This document shows, in pieces, positions 24,596-33,402 of a DNA stretch of 64,000 nucleotides; position 1 is the first letter of the stretch, and each line of letters starts with the position of its first letter. The translations under genes and the position numbers were made by a program. This DNA comes from Micromonospora zamorensis (GTDB taxonomy: Bacteria; Actinomycetota; Actinomycetes; Mycobacteriales; Micromonosporaceae). The stretch covers positions 4,340,001 through 4,404,000 of the forward strand of contig NZ_LT607755.1 of the NCBI RefSeq assembly GCF_900090275.1, given 5' to 3'. The notes beneath the pieces are model-generated. The model searched no databases and was not told where the DNA came from. It was given only the letters and a program-made list of their open reading frames with translations.

Positions 24596-27127
24596 TCACC
24601 GCTCCCCGTCCGGGTCGTGCCCGTCGCCGACGAACGGGACGATCAGCCGGGTGCGCTGGTCGTGCCGGTCGATCAGCAGCGCCCGGTCGGCGCGGGGCGT
24701 GTAGGTCAGGTCGTGCGTCCCGAGGTGCAGGGCCAGCTCGGCCCCGGGCACGTTGAGGGCGACCAGACAGGCGACGTCGTCGCGGTTCTGGGTGCCGCCG
24801 AGGTCGTCGGCGAGCCGGCGCAGCCCTCGCCACCAACCGAGCAGGTGCACCCCCTGCCCGGGGCCTTGGCGCAGCAGTGTGCGCAGGTCGTCCAGGCCGG
24901 AGCGGAACGTGCCCGGGTCGGTCGCCCCGAACACCGGCGCGGCGGCGTCCATGCCGAAGACCACCAGGTATTCGCGGCCGGTGGGCTCGGCGGCCAACGT
25001 GGTGACCCGGTCGCGCAGCCCGGCGGCGTCGAGGCGGTGCACCGGGTGGCCGGCGGCGCGCAGGACCGCTTCGGTGTCGTCGGCGACCGGGTCGGCGACG
25101 GTGACGAGGGAGGCCAACTGGAACCGGGCGTCGCCGGGGGTGTGCTGGCGGGCCAGGCTCAGCGTCGCGGCGCGCAGCACGTCCGCGCCGGTCGGTGCGG
25201 TGCCCACCACGGCGAGGTGCCGGCCGGGCGTGGTGTCCATCAGGAAGAGGGCGGTGGTGCCGTGCACGTCGACGGTCCGGCCGACCAGGGCCATCGGGCG
25301 CCGACCACCGGGGCGCAACCCGGCGAAGGTGGGGTCATCCTCGACCCGCGCGGCCTCGTACCCCTTGAAGACCGCCGGTGCCCGCGAGCCCGGCGGGCGG
25401 GCCTGCCACAGCTCGTGGCGCAACGCGGCGAGGTCCGCGGCGGCGGCGTGCGCGTCGGGGAAGCGCAGCACGGTGTCGGCGCCGACCGCGCCGGCGGCGG
25501 TGTTGACCACGGCGGAGCCGACCGGCAGGGCCGCGGCGGCGTCGTTGAGCTGATCGAGCACCCCGCCGCCGCCGGGCAGCGCCACCCGCAACGCGAACTG
25601 GCCGAAGATCGCCTCGGCCCGCCCGTAGAGGGCCTCGATGCCGGTCATGCTCTGGCTCGCCAGCACCAGGTGGATGCCGTACGAGCGGCCCTTGCGGGCC
25701 AGCTCCTCCAGCAGGTCCACGGATTCGCGGGCCAGCGCGTCGTTGCCGGCGAGCAGCACGTGGAACTCGTCGATGACCGCCACGATGCGGGGCAGCGGGC
25801 TGTCCCGTGGCAGGTCGGCGAGCTTCGTGACGCCGTGGCGCTTCAGCGCGCCGGCCCGGCGTTGCGCCTCCCGGCGCAGCTCCCGCAGGACGGCGAGGCC
25901 GTACTCACGGTCGGATTCGATGCCGACGGCACGGGCGTGCGGCAGCCAGGACGGGTCCCGACCGGTGGGCACGAACTCGGTGAAGCTCACGCCCTCCTTG
26001 AAGTCGAGCAGGTAGAGCTGCAACTCCGCCGGGGAGTAGCGGGCGGCCAGCCCGTAGAGGACGTCGAGGAGGAAGACGGTCTTGCCCGCGCCGGTGCGCC
26101 CCCCGACCAGCCAGTGCGGGGTGGCGTCGTCGAAGGCGAGCGTCAGGGGTGCGGTGCCGGCCCGGCCGATCACCGTCCGCAGACCGTTGCCGGCCGACTC
26201 GGCCCAGCGCCGCTCCGGCAGCAGGTCGGTGAAGGGCAGCGCGTCGGCGCGGCGGGTGGCGGCGCCGAGGTGCTCGGCGAGCGCGCGTACCGAGGCGGCC
26301 GGCGGGTCACCGTCGAGCACCACGGGTGCGGCGAGCCCGCTGCCGTCGGCACTGAACGGGATGCCGGGCGGGTCGCCGACCTGCGCGTACCCCTGGTGGA
26401 GCCGGATCGCGGTGGTGCCACCCAGCGGCGGCGCGGTTTCGCCGGGCACCCGGGACGGGTGACCGGTGAGCAGCACGCAGACGGCGGCGGCCGGGCCGGC
26501 GTGGGTGAGCGCGGCGAGCCGGGCCATCTCGCGCGGCGGTGGCGCGGCGGTGGCGACCACCACCAGGAGGTGCCGGCCGGCGGGCTGACCGTGCTGGGCG
26601 GCGCGGGCATGCTGCTCGGCGGCATCGAGCAGCGCGGCCACCTCGGCCTCGCTGGTGGCCGGCGGGTCGAGCACCCCCGCGTCGAGCAGGGGACGCAACG
26701 GGCCGAACGTGGCGCCGAGCGCCGCGGTGTCGATGCCGGCGACCCGGACCTGACCGGGCGGTGCGGTGGCGACCAGCCGCAGCACCAGTGCCCGCAGCAG
26801 CCCGGCGACCCGCGGGTCGCGGGCGTCGGTGTCCAGGGCGAGGTGGTGCCCACCGCCGAGGGGAACCAGCACCGGGAAGCCACCATCCGAGATGGACGCC
26901 TCGCCGATCCGGACCGCCGCCGGCTCGTCGGTCAAGGGCGTGGCGCCCGGAGCGGGGGTGGCCAGGGCGCCGCCGAGGCGGGCGAGGCGGGTCACCAGCG
27001 CGTCGACGCCGACCGGGGCGACGGCAGCCGGTGCGGCGCCGAGCGCGTTCCGGGCGGCGTCGAGGTGCGCTCGGGCCGCCCGGTGGGAGTTGATCGCCTG
27101 CCCGTACGCCGACGCGAGCCTGCCCAC
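24596..27127 (-). CDS. FtsK/SpoIIIE-EssC-type ATPase
   Basis: An 843-residue soluble ATPase. The first ATPase core has Walker A GGRTGAGKT near 340-348, YLLDFKEGVSFTEF, Walker B IVAVIDEFHVLL near 446-457 and LVLASQSMTGIE, matching FtsK/EssC. A second core-like domain follows (ALVGRTVDVHGTTALF, then HLAVVGTAPTGADVLRA) whose P-loop lacks the Lys-Ser/Thr, so it is probably inactive, as in EssC C-terminal domains. The N-terminal 300 residues hold a VRIGEASISDGGFPVLVPLG segment typical of such translocases. There is no membrane helix, so it would be recruited by partners. The GTG start has AGAGG close by. Confidence 0.85.
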   Translation of the reverse strand: MGRLASAYGQAINSHRAARAHLDAARNALGAAPAAVAPVGVDALVTRLARLGGALATPAPGATPLTDEPAAVRIGEASISDGGFPVLVPLGGGHHLALDTDARDPRVAGLLRALVLRLVATAPPGQVRVAGIDTAALGATFGPLRPLLDAGVLDPPATSEAEVAALLDAAEQHARAAQHGQPAGRHLLVVVATAAPPPREMARLAALTHAGPAAAVCVLLTGHPSRVPGETAPPLGGTTAIRLHQGYAQVGDPPGIPFSADGSGLAAPVVLDGDPPAASVRALAEHLGAATRRADALPFTDLLPERRWAESAGNGLRTVIGRAGTAPLTLAFDDATPHWLVGGRTGAGKTVFLLDVLYGLAARYSPAELQLYLLDFKEGVSFTEFVPTGRDPSWLPHARAVGIESDREYGLAVLRELRREAQRRAGALKRHGVTKLADLPRDSPLPRIVAVIDEFHVLLAGNDALARESVDLLEELARKGRSYGIHLVLASQSMTGIEALYGRAEAIFGQFALRVALPGGGGVLDQLNDAAAALPVGSAVVNTAAGAVGADTVLRFPDAHAAAADLAALRHELWQARPPGSRAPAVFKGYEAARVEDDPTFAGLRPGGRRPMALVGRTVDVHGTTALFLMDTTPGRHLAVVGTAPTGADVLRAATLSLARQHTPGDARFQLASLVTVADPVADDTEAVLRAAGHPVHRLDAAGLRDRVTTLAAEPTGREYLVVFGMDAAAPVFGATDPGTFRSGLDDLRTLLRQGPGQGVHLLGWWRGLRRLADDLGGTQNRDDVACLVALNVPGAELALHLGTHDLTYTPRADRALLIDRHDQRTRLIVPFVGDGHDPDGER

Positions 27128-27225
27128 CCTCTGCCCCCAACGCCGACGGCCGCCTGGTCCCAGGAACCCTAACGGACAGCGGTGGCACCCGGACAGTCCT
27201 GCGAGGACGTGTCACGCCGGACCCG

Positions 27226-29922
27226 TCAGGCAGGACCGCACGGCACGGGGTCGGGCGCGTCGGCCAGCCCACAACGGAACACCTCCACCGGCGCCGTCGC
27301 CACCTGCGGCACCTGCTCCACCCGCAGCAGGGCCAGCCGTTTGTCGACCGGCTCGCCCGACTCGGGCGTGAACCGGATCAGCCCGGCAACCCCCCGGTAG
27401 CCCTGGCCGGCGTTCTGCCGGAGCACCTCCGCGTGCACGGCGACCGGGTTGACCGACGTCGGCTCCCACCGTTGTCGAGGGTCGGCGTGGTGCAGCCGGG
27501 CGGCGAGGCTCTCCACCGCCCGGATCATCATCATCGCCGCGTCGTAGGCGAGGCTGACCCGCTCGCCGACCTGGTGCCCGGAGTCCGGCCGGCAGCGCGG
27601 CGGGTCCAGCAGATCGTCGGCCTGGATCCAGGACAGGAAACTGGCCCGGGCATCGTCGCGGCGCTCCTCGGCGACCCGCAGCGCGGCGCAGGTGGCCAGG
27701 GAGGCCTTGGAGACGTACGTGACCGGCAGGTTGCCGGGGGCCGCGGCGCGCAGCCCGGGGTTGGCCATGTAGCGGTTGACCGAATCGTCGGCGACGAGGT
27801 GCCGGGGCGGGTTGCCGCCGCACTCGCGCAGCGCCCGCAGGAAACCGTCGAACTCCGTCCAGCGGCCCGCGTAGAAGAGCAGGCCGGGGTAGCCGCACTC
27901 GTCGGTCAGCCGCTCACCGGTGCGCCACTCGTCGAGGCGCGTCATCCGGGCGCCGAACCGCTGCCGCAGCCCGTCGACGAGGGTGCCCACGTAGAGGTCC
28001 TCGGTGAGCGAGCTGCCCTCCAACGTCGTGTAGTAGACGTGCGCCTCGTCGACCTTCAGCACCTGTTGGGCGTACGCGTCGACCATCTCCACCTGATCGG
28101 TGTTGGGCGCGGAGATCTGCAGGTAGAGGCGGGAGTTGGCGTCCATCCGGTCGGCGGAGAGCGTGGGTGCCAGCACCGGCAGCCCCACCTTGTTCAGCTC
28201 GCGCAGCGCTCGGGCGGTGCTCGTCCGGCTCTCCACCAGCCCGACGACCCCGACCACAGTGGGGTCGTCCGAGGCCAGCTCGGCCAGCATCGACACGGCC
28301 CGGTCGGCGTAGATCATCTGCCGGCCACCGTTGGCCACCACGATCCGCAGCAGCGCGGCGCCGTCGGCGCCCGCCGACTCCTTCAGCAACGCGTACTGGG
28401 CGGTGGCCATGCCTTCGAGCTCCTCGCGCTCGGAGACGTAGGACTCCTCGTCGGCGCGGGTCCGGTTGCCGGTCAGGGTGCCCAGGTAGACCAGGGTCAG
28501 GAAGGGCCGACGCCGGTCGCTGCGCTGCCAGACCTCCTCGGCGGCGCGGTTCTGCGCGAAGATGCGCTCCTGGATCTTTCGCAGACCCTCCTGACCGGGG
28601 TCGTTGTTGAACACCTGCGCGGCGCTGTCGCTGTAGCCGACACACTCGCCGCTGGCGACCACCTCGACCGAGACCCGACCGCCGGTCAGCGACGGGTGAC
28701 ACCCTGGCGCCCACCGGCTGCCCGCCCACACACCGAGCGCCGCCACCAGCACCAGGCACAGCGCCGCCGGCAGGAAGCGCCGCGACCACCAGGGCGGGTC
28801 GGGCGCGGAGAACGGTCGCATGCCGCCACGCGACGGCGGGCCGGTGTCGGAGTCGTCGGGGCGCAACGCCACCAGCCAGGCGGCCGGGCGGCGCAGCCGC
28901 CGCATCTCCGGCAGCGCCTCGGCCCACTCGTCGTACGCCTCGTCGGCCTCGGTCAGCGGGTGCGGCTCGGGAAGTTCCGGCGGTGGTTGCCCGCCGGACA
29001 CCACGATGAGCAGCGGGTCGTTGCGGCCCGTCTCGGTGCGGACGTCGCCGATCAGGCGGACCAGTTCGCCACCGACGTTGCCGGGGGCGACGTGATCGAT
29101 CAGCAGCGCCGGGTACGCGGTGCGCCGCCAGTCCGACGGGCGCCACGGCCGACGCCGGTACGCCTGCCGCAGGTCCTCCAGGAACGCGTGCAGCAGCAGC
29201 TTGTTGACCTGGTCGGGTTGCTCGCCGTCGCGCCACCCGGCGGTGAGGCGTTCGGCGAAGCCGAGGAAGGTGACCGACTGCCGGGGCGCCAGGTACTGCT
29301 GGCGCATGAACCAGTTGTAGTGCCGCCCGAGCACCGGCACCCGGCCGGAGACGGCGGCCCGGAAGACCACCCCCGGCACGGCGCGGCGGACCACCCACAG
29401 CAGCACCTGCGAGACGATGCTGACCGCGTCACCGCCGGTGGGCAACGCCTCGGGCGTACGCGGGCCCCGGCGGTCGCGCAACCGTCGGACCAGAGCCGCG
29501 CGGCTGTCGTCGGCGTCGATGCCGAAGCTGAGGCTCTGGTGCATCAGCCAGTCGGCGAGCGGGTAGTGCCGGAAGCGCAGCCGGGCGGCGCCGAACGCCT
29601 CCAGGGAGAGCTGCCGGTGCAGTTCGCGCAGCAGCGCCGGGACGTCCCCGGCGCCCGGTGGCGCGTCGGCGTCCAACACGGCGTGCGGCACCCGCCGCCG
29701 GGCGCCCTGACCGAGGAAGCGGCGCAGCGGCACCATCAGATCCGCCGTGTCGGAGCGGACCAGCCAGAGCAGCGGCAGCCGACGGTCGCCGCGACGGGGT
29801 CGCCGCAGCAGCCGTGCGAGCAGCGCGAAGAACTCCAGCCCGCCAGCCGGCAGCCGGTCGCGCCCGGTGGCCGCCTGCCGCTGGCCGATCAACTCCTGCT
29901 TGGGCACCTCGGACCGTCGCAC
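27226..29922 (-). CDS. Receptor: NTPase-like domain, TM helix, periplasmic-binding domain
   Basis: An 898-residue fusion. Residues 1-375 are cytoplasmic and resemble a P-loop NTPase that has lost its P-loop: LPLLWLVRSDTAD stands at the strand-1 position near 45-57 without GxxxxGK, while YPALLIDHVAP (near 268) and DPLLIVVSGGQPP look like Walker B and sensor strands. A single helix (LPAALCLVLVAALGVWAG, about 379-399) is followed by about 500 external residues of type 1 periplasmic-binding fold as in branched-chain amino acid receptors (TVVGVVGLVESRTSTARALR, LPVLAPTLSADRM, VAGLIRFTPESGEP). GTG with excellent GGAGGTGA. Ligand unknown; signal transfer to the FtsK-like ATPase is inferred. Confidence 0.75.
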   Translation of the reverse strand: MRRSEVPKQELIGQRQAATGRDRLPAGGLEFFALLARLLRRPRRGDRRLPLLWLVRSDTADLMVPLRRFLGQGARRRVPHAVLDADAPPGAGDVPALLRELHRQLSLEAFGAARLRFRHYPLADWLMHQSLSFGIDADDSRAALVRRLRDRRGPRTPEALPTGGDAVSIVSQVLLWVVRRAVPGVVFRAAVSGRVPVLGRHYNWFMRQQYLAPRQSVTFLGFAERLTAGWRDGEQPDQVNKLLLHAFLEDLRQAYRRRPWRPSDWRRTAYPALLIDHVAPGNVGGELVRLIGDVRTETGRNDPLLIVVSGGQPPPELPEPHPLTEADEAYDEWAEALPEMRRLRRPAAWLVALRPDDSDTGPPSRGGMRPFSAPDPPWWSRRFLPAALCLVLVAALGVWAGSRWAPGCHPSLTGGRVSVEVVASGECVGYSDSAAQVFNNDPGQEGLRKIQERIFAQNRAAEEVWQRSDRRRPFLTLVYLGTLTGNRTRADEESYVSEREELEGMATAQYALLKESAGADGAALLRIVVANGGRQMIYADRAVSMLAELASDDPTVVGVVGLVESRTSTARALRELNKVGLPVLAPTLSADRMDANSRLYLQISAPNTDQVEMVDAYAQQVLKVDEAHVYYTTLEGSSLTEDLYVGTLVDGLRQRFGARMTRLDEWRTGERLTDECGYPGLLFYAGRWTEFDGFLRALRECGGNPPRHLVADDSVNRYMANPGLRAAAPGNLPVTYVSKASLATCAALRVAEERRDDARASFLSWIQADDLLDPPRCRPDSGHQVGERVSLAYDAAMMMIRAVESLAARLHHADPRQRWEPTSVNPVAVHAEVLRQNAGQGYRGVAGLIRFTPESGEPVDKRLALLRVEQVPQVATAPVEVFRCGLADAPDPVPCGPA

Positions 29923-29974
29923 GCGTCACCTCCGATTCCACTCAGTGTGACGCATCGGGTACAGACGCGTGGCC

Positions 29975-30017
29975 GGCCGACGGCCGAGTGCCCACAGGGG
30001 ACGCTCGGCCGCCGGCC
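29975..30017 (-). terminator. Hairpin after SGNH esterase gene
   Basis: GGCCGACGGCCGAG (29975-29988) pairs with CTCGGCCGCCGGCC (30004-30017) with one mismatch and a 15-base loop, directly downstream of the esterase stop on the minus strand. Confidence 0.6.
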
Positions 30018-30049
30018 GATGGGTTCTGGCGGTGCGGTGCCGTTTCGCT

Positions 30050-30847
30050 CTAGCCGGTGACAGCGTTCAGCGCGGGCAGGTATCCGTAGCGGTAGCCGTC
30101 GGCGTCCGGGTGGTACGCCTCGATGATCCCGGAGATGTCGTTGATCCACGGGTCGCCGGCGCAGACGCCGTGCCCGGCGAAGGTGCGTCGGGTGTCGGCG
30201 AAGGTGGCGCCGGCCGCGCTGGCCCGGCCAGCCGTGACCGAGGCGAGCACGTCGGCGGCCTCGTTGAGGATGGTGCGCTTGTAGGTGCTCATCGCCAACC
30301 ATCCGCAGGAGGTCGTCTCGAACAGCCGCGGGTAGCCGAGGACGATCAGCCGGGCGTTGGGTGCCCGGTTGCGGATGGCGGTGTAGGTGGCGTCCAGCCG
30401 GGCGGGCAGGGTCGTGGTGGCGAAGGTCTTCGCGGTGTTGACGGCGTTGGTGCAGGACGAGGTGCTGCCGAACCGGCAACTGGTGATGACGTTGACGAAG
30501 CCGGCGTCGTTGCCGCCGATGGTGATGGTGACCAGGGTGGTGCTGGCGCTGAGCGCGCTGACCTGGTCGTTGAGCACGTCGGCGGTGACCGCACCGCCAC
30601 AGGCCCGGAAGTTGAAGCTGGTCACGCCGTGGGCGGCCGCCCAGAGCGGGGCGTACGACTTCTGGCTGCGCAGGCAGCCGGACGAGTCGTACGGGCCGGC
30701 GCCGACGCCGGAGGAGTACGAGTCGCCGAGCGCGACGTAGTTGACGGCGGCGGCCTGCGCGGTGCCGGGAACGAGCACGGCGCCGAGGGCGGCGGCGCAG
30801 AGGGCGACCAGTGCGGCCAGGGCGCGGGCGAGTGGACGGTGGGGCAT
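30050..30847 (-). CDS. Secreted SGNH-family esterase/lipase
   Basis: A 265-residue secreted hydrolase. A signal peptide ends near AQA-A (residue 32). The SGNH blocks are VALGDSYSSG with nucleophile Ser43, FRACGGAVTADV (Gly), TIGGNDAGF (Asn) and a C-terminal YHPDADGY with the catalytic His. Six Cys are placed as in the Streptomyces esterase/phospholipase A group that relies on disulfides. ATG follows GGAGGTCC. Upstream it shares a palindromic motif with the other secreted lipase in this window. Confidence 0.94.
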   Translation of the reverse strand: MPHRPLARALAALVALCAAALGAVLVPGTAQAAAVNYVALGDSYSSGVGAGPYDSSGCLRSQKSYAPLWAAAHGVTSFNFRACGGAVTADVLNDQVSALSASTTLVTITIGGNDAGFVNVITSCRFGSTSSCTNAVNTAKTFATTTLPARLDATYTAIRNRAPNARLIVLGYPRLFETTSCGWLAMSTYKRTILNEAADVLASVTAGRASAAGATFADTRRTFAGHGVCAGDPWINDISGIIEAYHPDADGYRYGYLPALNAVTG

Positions 30848-30913
30848 GACGGACCTCCACAGAACAGGGGGTGGTGGGATCCTGCGACCGCGCGCGTGGC
30901 CAGGTTGGGTCTT

Positions 30914-30931
30914 TTGTTACTAGCCGGTAAT
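30914..30931 (-). promoter_or_regulatory. Operator-like motif upstream of SGNH esterase
   Basis: Read on the minus strand: ATTACCGGCTAGTAACAA, matching GTTACTGGCGCGTAACAA upstream of the lipase at 9939 in 14 of 18 positions. Shared consensus is RTTACYGGCKMGTAACAA. Confidence 0.45.
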
Positions 30932-31048
30932 GCTATCGAAACATGTCCATCAATGGAATAGGTGGACGACGCCGCGCGGCGGGTCTGCGACGTTCACTTC
31001 TGTCGATTAGGTTGGCGTGGCGAACACCCGATGGAGGGAGTCCACCTC

Positions 31049-32581
31049 GTGCGACGAGCACTCACGGCGGCCACCGCCGCCCTGACCCTCACCACCGCCG
31101 GCACCATGCTCGCCGGCACCCCCGGCCAGGCCGCCCCGACGGGCTGGGGTCGGCCGATCGTCACGGCCGCGCCGCAACCCGGCGCGGCCGGCCTGGGCGA
31201 CACCTACTTCCCCGACTACGGCAACGGCGGCTACGACGTCGAGCACTACGACGTCCGGCTGCGCTACGACCCGGCCACCGACCTGCTCACCGGCACCACC
31301 ACCATCCTCGCCACCGCCACCCAGGACCTGTCGGCGTTCAATCTCGACTTCCTGCTCGACGTCGAGTCGGTGCGGGTCAACGGTTGGGCGGCGACCACCA
31401 GCACCGCGGGCGCACACGAGCTGGTGGTCACCCCGGCCCGCACGGTGACCCGGGGCCAGCAGCTCACCATCGTGGTGCGCTACAACGGCATCCCGTCGGA
31501 AACCCTGGTCGGCGGCTACACCGGCTGGACGCGCACCGACGACGGCGCCCTCGCCGTCAACGAGCCCGAGTCGGCCTGGTGGTGGTTCCCGAGCAACGAC
31601 CACCCCCTGGACAAGGCCACCTTCGACATCTCGGTGTCGGTGCCCACCGGCGTCGAGGTGATCAGCAACGGCGTGCAGCCGAGACCACCGGTGGCCGAGG
31701 CCGGCAACCGCACCCGGTGGATCTGGCGGACCACCTCACCCACCGCCACCTACCTGGCCTTCATGGCCATCGGCCAGTACGACATCGTCACCGACACCAC
31801 GCCGGGCGGCCAGCCGGTGGTCAACGCGTACAGCACCTCGCTGGGCGCGCTCGGGCCGGCCGCGAGGGCCAGCATCGAGCGGACCGCCGAGATCGTCGAC
31901 TGGGAGAGCGGGATCTTCGGGCCGTACCCGTTCGAGGCGCAGGGCGGCGTGGCCGGGCCGATCGACGGCATCGGCTTCGCACTGGAGACTCAGACCCGAC
32001 CGGTGTACGGGCCGGGCTTCTGGCGGCGCGGCGCCAACACGTACGTGGTGGCGCACGAGAACGCCCACCAGTGGTTCGGTGACTCGGTCTCGGTGGCCGA
32101 GTGGCGCAACATCTGGCTCAACGAGGGCTTCGCCTCGTACGCCGAGTGGCTCTGGTCGGAGGAGCAGGGTGAGGGCACCGCGCAGGAGGTGTTCGACTTC
32201 ACCTACGCCAGCTACCCGGCTGACGACGAGTTCTGGCAGGTGCTGCCCGGTGACCCTGGTGCCGCCCGGGTCTTCGACAACGCCGTCTACGACCGCGGCG
32301 CGATGACGTTGCACCAGTTGCGGCTGGCCGTCGGCGACGACGCGTTCTTCGAGATCCTGCCGGCCTGGACCAGCGAGCACCGGTACGGCAACGGCACCAT
32401 CGAGCAGTTCCAGGCACTGGCGGAACGGATCTCCGGGCTGGACCTGGACGAGGTGTTCACCACCTGGCTGTTCACCGCCGGCCGGCCCGACGTGGCCACC
32501 GCCGCACGCAAGGCGGCCCCACCGACGGAGCCGAAGTCCTGGGCCAAGATCCGCGAGTCGCACCACCTGCTGTCGCACTAG
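31049..32581 (+). CDS. Secreted M1-family metallopeptidase
   Basis: A 510-residue exported peptidase. A signal peptide (RRALTAATAALTLTTAGTML, cleavage near GQA-A) precedes the N-terminal beta domain (DVEHYDVRLRYDPATDLLTG). The zinc site is HENAH at 336-340 with Glu359 in the NEGFASYAEW segment, the M1 gluzincin pattern. The usual GxMEN exopeptidase motif is replaced by a GFALE segment, so specificity may differ from aminopeptidase N, and the large C-terminal helical domain is absent. GTG at 31049 is chosen because GGAGGGAG precedes it. Confidence 0.9.
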   Translation: MRRALTAATAALTLTTAGTMLAGTPGQAAPTGWGRPIVTAAPQPGAAGLGDTYFPDYGNGGYDVEHYDVRLRYDPATDLLTGTTTILATATQDLSAFNLDFLLDVESVRVNGWAATTSTAGAHELVVTPARTVTRGQQLTIVVRYNGIPSETLVGGYTGWTRTDDGALAVNEPESAWWWFPSNDHPLDKATFDISVSVPTGVEVISNGVQPRPPVAEAGNRTRWIWRTTSPTATYLAFMAIGQYDIVTDTTPGGQPVVNAYSTSLGALGPAARASIERTAEIVDWESGIFGPYPFEAQGGVAGPIDGIGFALETQTRPVYGPGFWRRGANTYVVAHENAHQWFGDSVSVAEWRNIWLNEGFASYAEWLWSEEQGEGTAQEVFDFTYASYPADDEFWQVLPGDPGAARVFDNAVYDRGAMTLHQLRLAVGDDAFFEILPAWTSEHRYGNGTIEQFQALAERISGLDLDEVFTTWLFTAGRPDVATAARKAAPPTEPKSWAKIRESHHLLSH

Positions 32582-32596
32582 GCATCCGGTGTGGAC

Positions 32597-32630
32597 CGCG
32601 AGCGCCCGCACGTGAGCGCGGGCGCTCGCG
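32597..32630 (+). terminator. Hairpin after M1 peptidase gene
   Basis: Perfect 13-base arms CGCGAGCGCCCGC and GCGGGCGCTCGCG with an 8-base loop, 15 bases past the stop codon. Confidence 0.8.
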
Positions 32631-32648
32631 GCACGCCCGCCGACTTTT

Positions 32649-32723
32649 GTCGATCATGGAGTTGTGGTGCCAACTTCGGCCCGAAACGGGTGGTTCTTCC
32701 GGCACCACAACTCCATGATCGAC
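32649..32723. repeat. Long inverted repeat, family C
   Basis: Perfect 23-base arms: the left starts GTCGATCATGGAGTTGTG (32649-32671), the right ends CACAACTCCATGATCGAC (32701-32723). The 29-base loop carries its own small CCCG-AAA-CGGG hairpin. It lies between convergent genes, four bases from the membrane protein stop. Sequences of this type recur in Micromonospora genomes as I remember them, suggesting a dispersed repeat. Confidence 0.85.
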
Positions 32724-32727
32724 GGCG

Positions 32728-33222
32728 TCAGGGGCGGGCCGTGCTCGCTTCCACGGCACGGATGTGCCGGTAGGCGAACCAGAGCGGAGGGAACGCCCCA
32801 ACCGCGAAGGACAGGTCGATGAGCGTCCAGAACCAGGGGATGTCCCGGACCGGCCCGCAGATCAGCGCCAGCGGCACGATTCCCGCGCAGGCGATCATGC
32901 CGACCTGCACCACCCACACGTTGCGCACCGGGTCCCGCAGCGGCCCCCAGAAAGCCACCGCCAGCACCAGATGGGCGAACGCCAGCCAGTCGGTGCCGTA
33001 GAGCAGGAACGGGTAGTCCTCACCGGCCGTCACGAGGCCGGTGTGCACCCGCTCGATCCAGGCGACCAGGGCGGGCAGTTGGTCGGAGAGCGGGTCCAGT
33101 GCGCGCAGCAGCCAGCGCACCTCGATCTCCAGCGGAAATGCGGTGGCACCGCTCAGGAAGAGCCCGATCAGCACGATCCACAGCCACCGACGGGTCCGTC
33201 GTAGCCGCTCCTCGATGTCCAT
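32728..33222 (-). CDS. Four-helix membrane protein, unknown
   Basis: A 164-residue integral membrane protein with a basic amphipathic N-terminus (IEERLRRTRRW), then about four helices (LWIVLIGLFLSGATAFPLEI; TDWLAFAHLVLAVAFWGPL; VQVGMIACAGIVPLALICG; WTLIDLSFAVGAFPPLWFAY). No catalytic motif. Similar proteins are annotated only as conserved membrane proteins. The ribosome site is weak. Confidence 0.75.
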   Translation of the reverse strand: MDIEERLRRTRRWLWIVLIGLFLSGATAFPLEIEVRWLLRALDPLSDQLPALVAWIERVHTGLVTAGEDYPFLLYGTDWLAFAHLVLAVAFWGPLRDPVRNVWVVQVGMIACAGIVPLALICGPVRDIPWFWTLIDLSFAVGAFPPLWFAYRHIRAVEASTARP

Positions 33223-33402
33223 GATCGCAGCGTAACGATGATCTTCATTTCGTCCTGTCCCGTGCGCGGGGCACCGGGGGTGACCGCTGTCTCAGCGACG
33301 CGCCACCCGCCCGGCCGTGGCCAACTCCGCGAGCGTCTTCACCAGCGGGAATGTCCGGCCGGTGCGGCAGCAGACCTGCCCCACCGACCGGACGCCCACA
33401 AC

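Noticed and set aside
24347..27172. A 941-codon plus-strand frame opposite the FtsK-type gene
   Set aside because: Antisense shadow; Walker motifs are on the minus strand.
27433..30060. An 875-codon plus-strand frame opposite the receptor gene
   Set aside because: Same antisense effect; no start site, no domains, and the minus strand has a strong ribosome site and clear domains.
33292..33399. A 35-codon frame starting three bases after gltD
   Set aside because: No ribosome site and no recognisable sequence; position alone is not enough.
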